A stretch of DNA of 64,000 nt from Sclerodactyla briareus (taxonomy: Eukaryota; Echinodermata; Holothuroidea; Dendrochirotida; Sclerodactylidae): contig JAODTK010005570.1 of the NCBI GenBank assembly GCA_026419785.1, positions 1 to 64,000 of the forward strand, given 5' to 3'. A program made the position numbers and the translations under genes. Positions 59,857 to 64,000 of this stretch are shown here, one piece after another. Below the pieces are notes generated by a model. The model was not told where the DNA came from and did not search any database. It worked only from the letters and a program-made list of their open reading frames with translations. Within the stretch, counting starts at the first letter, position 1, and each line of letters starts with the position of its first letter.

Positions 59857-62800
59857 TATTGATGTCATCTGTTTTTCTATGGATACTTCAACGGTCTAGT
59901 TTTACAATGGTCTTTTTGATGCTATTACTCTCGCCTACATACACTGACTGTATGTGTTTGTGAAAGATGGTAAAGCCCAATGAAAGTAATTTATACAGGA
60001 TACTATTTCTAACATATCATTTCTATTAATAAAAATGTCTAGTATCTAATCATCGGTATTTTGGAAGATGTCGAATTTAGCATCGTGGGCTTACGGAGAA
60101 GTGCTATTATTTGCGGATCCCCGTATCTCCGTATGAGCCTATCAAACCCTTTAATTGGTAATAATGCTTATTGCTATTCTAATTAAAGATAACAATGATA
60201 GCCCGTTCATTTCATTGTTAACGTTGATGATCGTTGTGTTCCAACAGATTGAATACAATGAGTGTCCTGACGATTGCGACTTACTGCGAACGATATGGTG
60301 TCTATTAAAATACTAGGTGTTTTTAACAGCCCATTGCCCATAGTAAATCATTATTTTAATAAACTTTTTATAGGCAAGAAAGGTTTTAAATGTTAACATA
60401 AATGTTATTTAACATTGACCGGTAATTGTGTAAACAGCAGAGGAGTTATACGTATTCTTCATTCTACGCTACGAGGGGTGTTATATCGACTATTGACCGT
60501 AGCCTCAGTACTAATTACGACGTGGATGAAATAGATTCTGCTTGTCGTTCCACTTGAAGGAAGGTGATTCAAGCGAACGCACCTGTTCGGTGAAATATGA
60601 CCTGGAGGTTTTTCAAGTCAGATGTCACATCGGCCTCGTCCTTGTGTGAACTTGTTAGACTTTTGCAAATTGGATTGAAGCTTATAATGTGTCAGTAATG
60701 TAGTACATTAAATGATCTGTTGATCAAATTAACCCTGGAAATCAGTCCCCTAATAATCACAGAGATGTCTCCCCAGGCCCGTGTTGATGATGAGTTACAG
60801 TCGCTCACTTCTAATTTATTGTTTTTCAGCAGATCATTGTGTTAAATCTCGGTGGTAAAATCTTCCGTAAAAACCACTTTAGGCCCAAAACGTGATAATT
60901 GTTCCTGATTTATCCAAGGCCTGGAACACGAAAGCGTTTCTGAATGACAACTGTGGAATGGACCATGAACGTCCTCAGACGCGGTGAGCTTGTCTTTTAA
61001 ATGCTATATAAAATGTTAAAACATGTATCGTCAGCTTACTAGGAAATCATCATGATAAAAAAAAAAAAAATTAAAAGGCGCAAAAAAAAGAGAGATATAT
61101 TTCCCAAGAATTTTTTTATTTTTTTTATGTAGAGACGACACCAGTTTTCCTGCGACCATCCCAAACATAGGAAAAGTCGTGAACACTCCTCCATAGGGAC
61201 GCCTTTGCGAATTACTTTGCTGATATATTGCTAAAGATGAAATCAAAATGAAATCCAGACACAATCCTTTTGAACACGTATCGGATTCCTATGAGAGTTT
61301 GGAAAATATTACGAAACTTGTATCATCACACCAGAGCAGGTAAGATATGTCTAAGTTGTAACGTATAGTTTCCCGTGTATTGATGGCTCGGTGCTGTAAT
61401 TTTAAATGTAATGGTACATCACATGCTTTATCAAGCCATCTTTGGCTCCCTTTTCACTCTATGATTAATTCTAACTCACACGTTCTCTCCGTTTTTATTC
61501 GTCCAATTTCTCTCTGAAGTTTTTGAATATTAATAATGCCTCTTCGTTGACCTGAGTAGGATCAGTTTTGCATTTAGGATGGTTATGGTTCTCATGAAGA
61601 TCTATTAGATATGTTAGATTAATGTGATTAACTTGTATAATTTTACGGAACAAATCTTCTTGTCTGTAGCTTGGACGCAAAAAAATCTGGCATGATGGTT
61701 AATTTTTTTCAAACTTTATGGTGTATCACCATATGAGCATATACATTGGCGATTTGTTCGCAATGGTACAATCTTTAGGATTTGTTTATTATATGAATTG
61801 TATTACATATCAGAGACGCGTTTGAGTTCCCTGTGGGGCTAACATGGAAGTATACTTTCCCCAGTATTGTTTAATATGTTTTCCTCGCAATCCTCATAAC
61901 AGGCTTAGACAGTAGCGTTATGGTGGTCATTGGGGAAAAGAGTGTATTTCATTTGCTTATGCCACGTATCACTCATCTTGCACAACGAATCCTGGTTTAA
62001 CAGTGCCTAAGTGATATTGCACGATTCCTCAATCTTTTGGCGGTTCACTTTGGTGATAAAAGACCAAACGTAGGGCTGTCCGGAAGGGTTCATAAATTCT
62101 TGTCACTCCGACGTTCTATCTGAAAGAAAAGGTCATCGATAACGTGGACTGGCCTTGTATTCTTGGTGTCGGTTTCAATTACAAGAATAATATGATTCCA
62201 TGTAAAAATAGAATCATAAATGTCACGAATCTCTCCCCTGGCTCAATTGGTCGGGATGTCCTATCCTGGTCTCAATACTAGTAGTAAAGTACATTTGCTA
62301 GGACCATGTTCTCCTATTTTCAATGTAATGGCATCACTATAGACCACGACAGTCAGCCCAGATTGTTTTGTTAACAGATGTATGGTCTTGGCAAACGAGC
62401 ACGTAATAGCGCCCCACCGAAGTCTTTTTTATTCCCGTATTAATGTATTATATAAATGATCATATCAGTTAGCGAATTTGCACACACGTCCCTAGCCTTC
62501 CTAACCTATATAGTACTAGAGATAGTCCTGTTCCAGGTACTCTCGGTGAGCGCCTTTTGACATTGGTGTTTCTCCTGCTAGCCTGATAAGCCCTAGTTAC
62601 TTGCAATTCACATGCCCATTCTAACGACGGCCTGGTTGATAATGAATTGTTTTTTTTTCTGATAATTATCATTCACTACTCACCTTGTCATACAGTATTA
62701 GTAATAACCCTTATTTAACGATAAATATTTGAATTCATTATGATTATTATAATTGTTGATATTTACTAGATACGGCACGGTTTTTCGTATTCTAGATTCT

Positions 62801-63038
62801 ATATGCTAAGATGATTAACTTGAAAGAACCGCCTCCATCAGCCAAACCCCGACAATAAACCGATAAACAACGGTGTGCTTCTTGTTTCATATTATTATAT
62901 TTATGACTTATTTATTAAATCAGCCATATTATAAAGGCTTACAACCTGAGTTTTTGAAACGCGTTGTTCTTCAAGAGGTAATTACTTGCGAATTCAATGA
63001 TGAGGAATGATCACTACCGAATGTATTCCACTTCATCC
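59857..63038. other. Unique AT-rich sequence, no recognised gene
   Basis: No repeat family or RNA is recognised. An A/T-rich homopolymer patch lies at 61,055-61,130. One minus-strand ORF (61,495-61,680) is listed separately. Confidence 0.45.
61495..61680 (-). CDS. Unidentified 61-aa ORF, possible terminal exon
   Basis: The ORF reads MRPSYRQEDLFRKIIQ at the start and ends NFREKLDE before a stop, with a balanced polar/hydrophobic pattern suggesting helices and no low complexity. A T-rich tract lies just upstream on the minus strand (about 61,680-61,690), so it could be an exon. No homology is recognised, and chance ORFs of this size are frequent here. Confidence 0.18.
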   Translation of the reverse strand: MRPSYRQEDLFRKIIQVNHINLTYLIDLHENHNHPKCKTDPTQVNEEALLIFKNFREKLDE

Positions 63039-63307
63039 CAGCAAACACGAAACGTTCCATAACATTTTTGGAAGAGCTTGTAAAAATGTTTTCGTAGCCT
63101 TAAATGTAGTGTTTTCAAACATTTTTTAGCGGTATGAATGGTCTATAACGTTTTTTTAACGTTTTATTAATGTTATATTAACTTTTATACTCAATGATAT
63201 GTTGGGAAAATTTTTGTTTATAACATAATTATAACACCACCAAAAAATGTTCTTTAACATCCATACGAAACTTTCCATAACGTTTGACAACGTTTTTGTG
63301 TTTGCTG
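63039..63307. mobile_element. Palindromic MITE with AACGTT-rich body
   Basis: The ends are exact 10-bp inverted repeats, CAGCAAACAC and GTGTTTGCTG, followed inward by AACGTT-containing sequence on both sides. AACGTT-like hexamers recur through the 269-bp body, so the element is largely self-complementary. There is no coding capacity. Elements with CAGCAAACAC ends and AACGTT bodies are, to my recollection, widespread in marine invertebrates. I could not identify a clear target duplication. Confidence 0.75.
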
Positions 63308-64000
63308 TGATACTCAAGTATTAATCAATACAACTCTCAGTAGCTGTAGCGATTATCTCCTGATAACATCATTCATGCAGTCAGACTTAACAGTTCCACA
63401 AATGATAACCAAACCTAGATTACACATAAGTGATTAGTGACAGTAACCATTGTACGAAATCGAATAACTTATCGAGATCTAAACCGAACCCTGTACGCCT
63501 GCTAATACAATAGAACCTCTCTTTGGCTTTTGATATTATATTATTATTATAATGGGGTACCAGTTGACCGCATTACCTGGAAAGAGGTCCTAAATACTTG
63601 TGTTCTGCCACTTCTTCATGATGTTATTTTCAATTAGAATGAATCTGACTTGTTTTTACGAAAATCAACGATAATCTTTTTGATTCTTGTTTGTACTATG
63701 TTAAGTAAAACGGGTTATTTTACAACAAGCACATGTGTCCTGAATAGCGCAAAATATCATTAAACCTGTGCACGTCTCTCGGTTAATACAATGGTCCAAG
63801 AACAACTTCTCATGATTTTCTTCGGAATGTTTATCGAAAAATGCAAATGGCTCGTGCATTTCTATGACTGATTTCAATGACAGTAAAATCATATTTTCTA
63901 CGCTATGCAGGAGGGTCTCTCAAAAGCGCGCAGACTTTGCGCGTCTGTTCCTTTTGGAGCCAGGTTTTGGCACGACGCTTGTTAGTGCATGGAATGTGGG
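63308..64000. other. Right end of window, no recognised gene
   Basis: AT-rich sequence with no recognisable motif. An ORF at 63,701-63,892 - has no features of a known family. Confidence 0.4.

Noticed and set aside
62222-62290. TGGCTCAATTGGT resembling a tRNA A box.
   Set aside because: No B-box GTTCRANNC follows at tRNA spacing and no cloverleaf can be drawn.
1-64000. Retrovirus-like, Polinton-like or other virus-derived elements.
   Set aside because: I saw no LTR pairs, no capsid, envelope, integrase or protease signatures and no protein-primed polymerase motif. The recognisable RTs are LINE or Penelope-like.

Overview
The window looks like nuclear DNA of an animal. Coding capacity is sparse and broken, nothing resembles an operon, and several eukaryotic mobile-element classes are present: a CR1-like LINE, a Penelope-like reverse transcriptase, a tRNA-derived SINE, terminal-inverted-repeat elements, minisatellites and microsatellites. 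A marine invertebrate, perhaps an echinoderm, is my best guess; it rests only on the style of the repeats and is weak. I recognise no intact host gene, no rRNA, no functional tRNA and no virus-derived element.

Layout. (1) 1-4,812: left flank with a C-run, a few unidentified short ORFs, an imperfect repeat cluster ending in CA/CATA microsatellites (3,180-3,950), and a GGTGTC-rich cluster (4,490-4,590). (2) 4,813-50,963: a 46-kb tandem array that dominates the window, made from a unit of about 12 kb. I divide the unit into modules A (about 5 kb, noncoding), B (Penelope-like RT, + strand), C (20-bp minisatellite, a minus-strand LINE-like ORF end, a second minisatellite), D (about 0.6 kb) and E (about 2 kb). 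The order is U1 = A-B-C-D, U2 = B-C-D-E, U3 = A-B-C-D-E (the only one with all five modules and no insertion), U4 = A-B-D-E with C deleted. The outer borders lie at nearly the same unit phase, next to ATGCA. (3) 50,964-64,000: right flank, mostly featureless, with a perfect 44-bp VNTR, a LINE 3' remnant, a long AT tract and a small palindromic MITE.

The paralogous units act as internal controls. Empty sites in sister units define private insertions: two 5'-truncated copies of one CR1-like LINE, a TIR element of about 785 bp, a tRNA-SINE of about 350 bp, and three unidentified segments. Most of these lie in U4, at the right edge, as expected if edge units escape homogenisation.

Reading limits. 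The units differ by very many scattered one-base insertions and deletions, including in the RT. This looks more like poorly polished long-read consensus in a multi-mapping repeat than like natural decay. Frames inside the array are therefore unreliable, and I call similarity there from motifs rather than from full ORFs.
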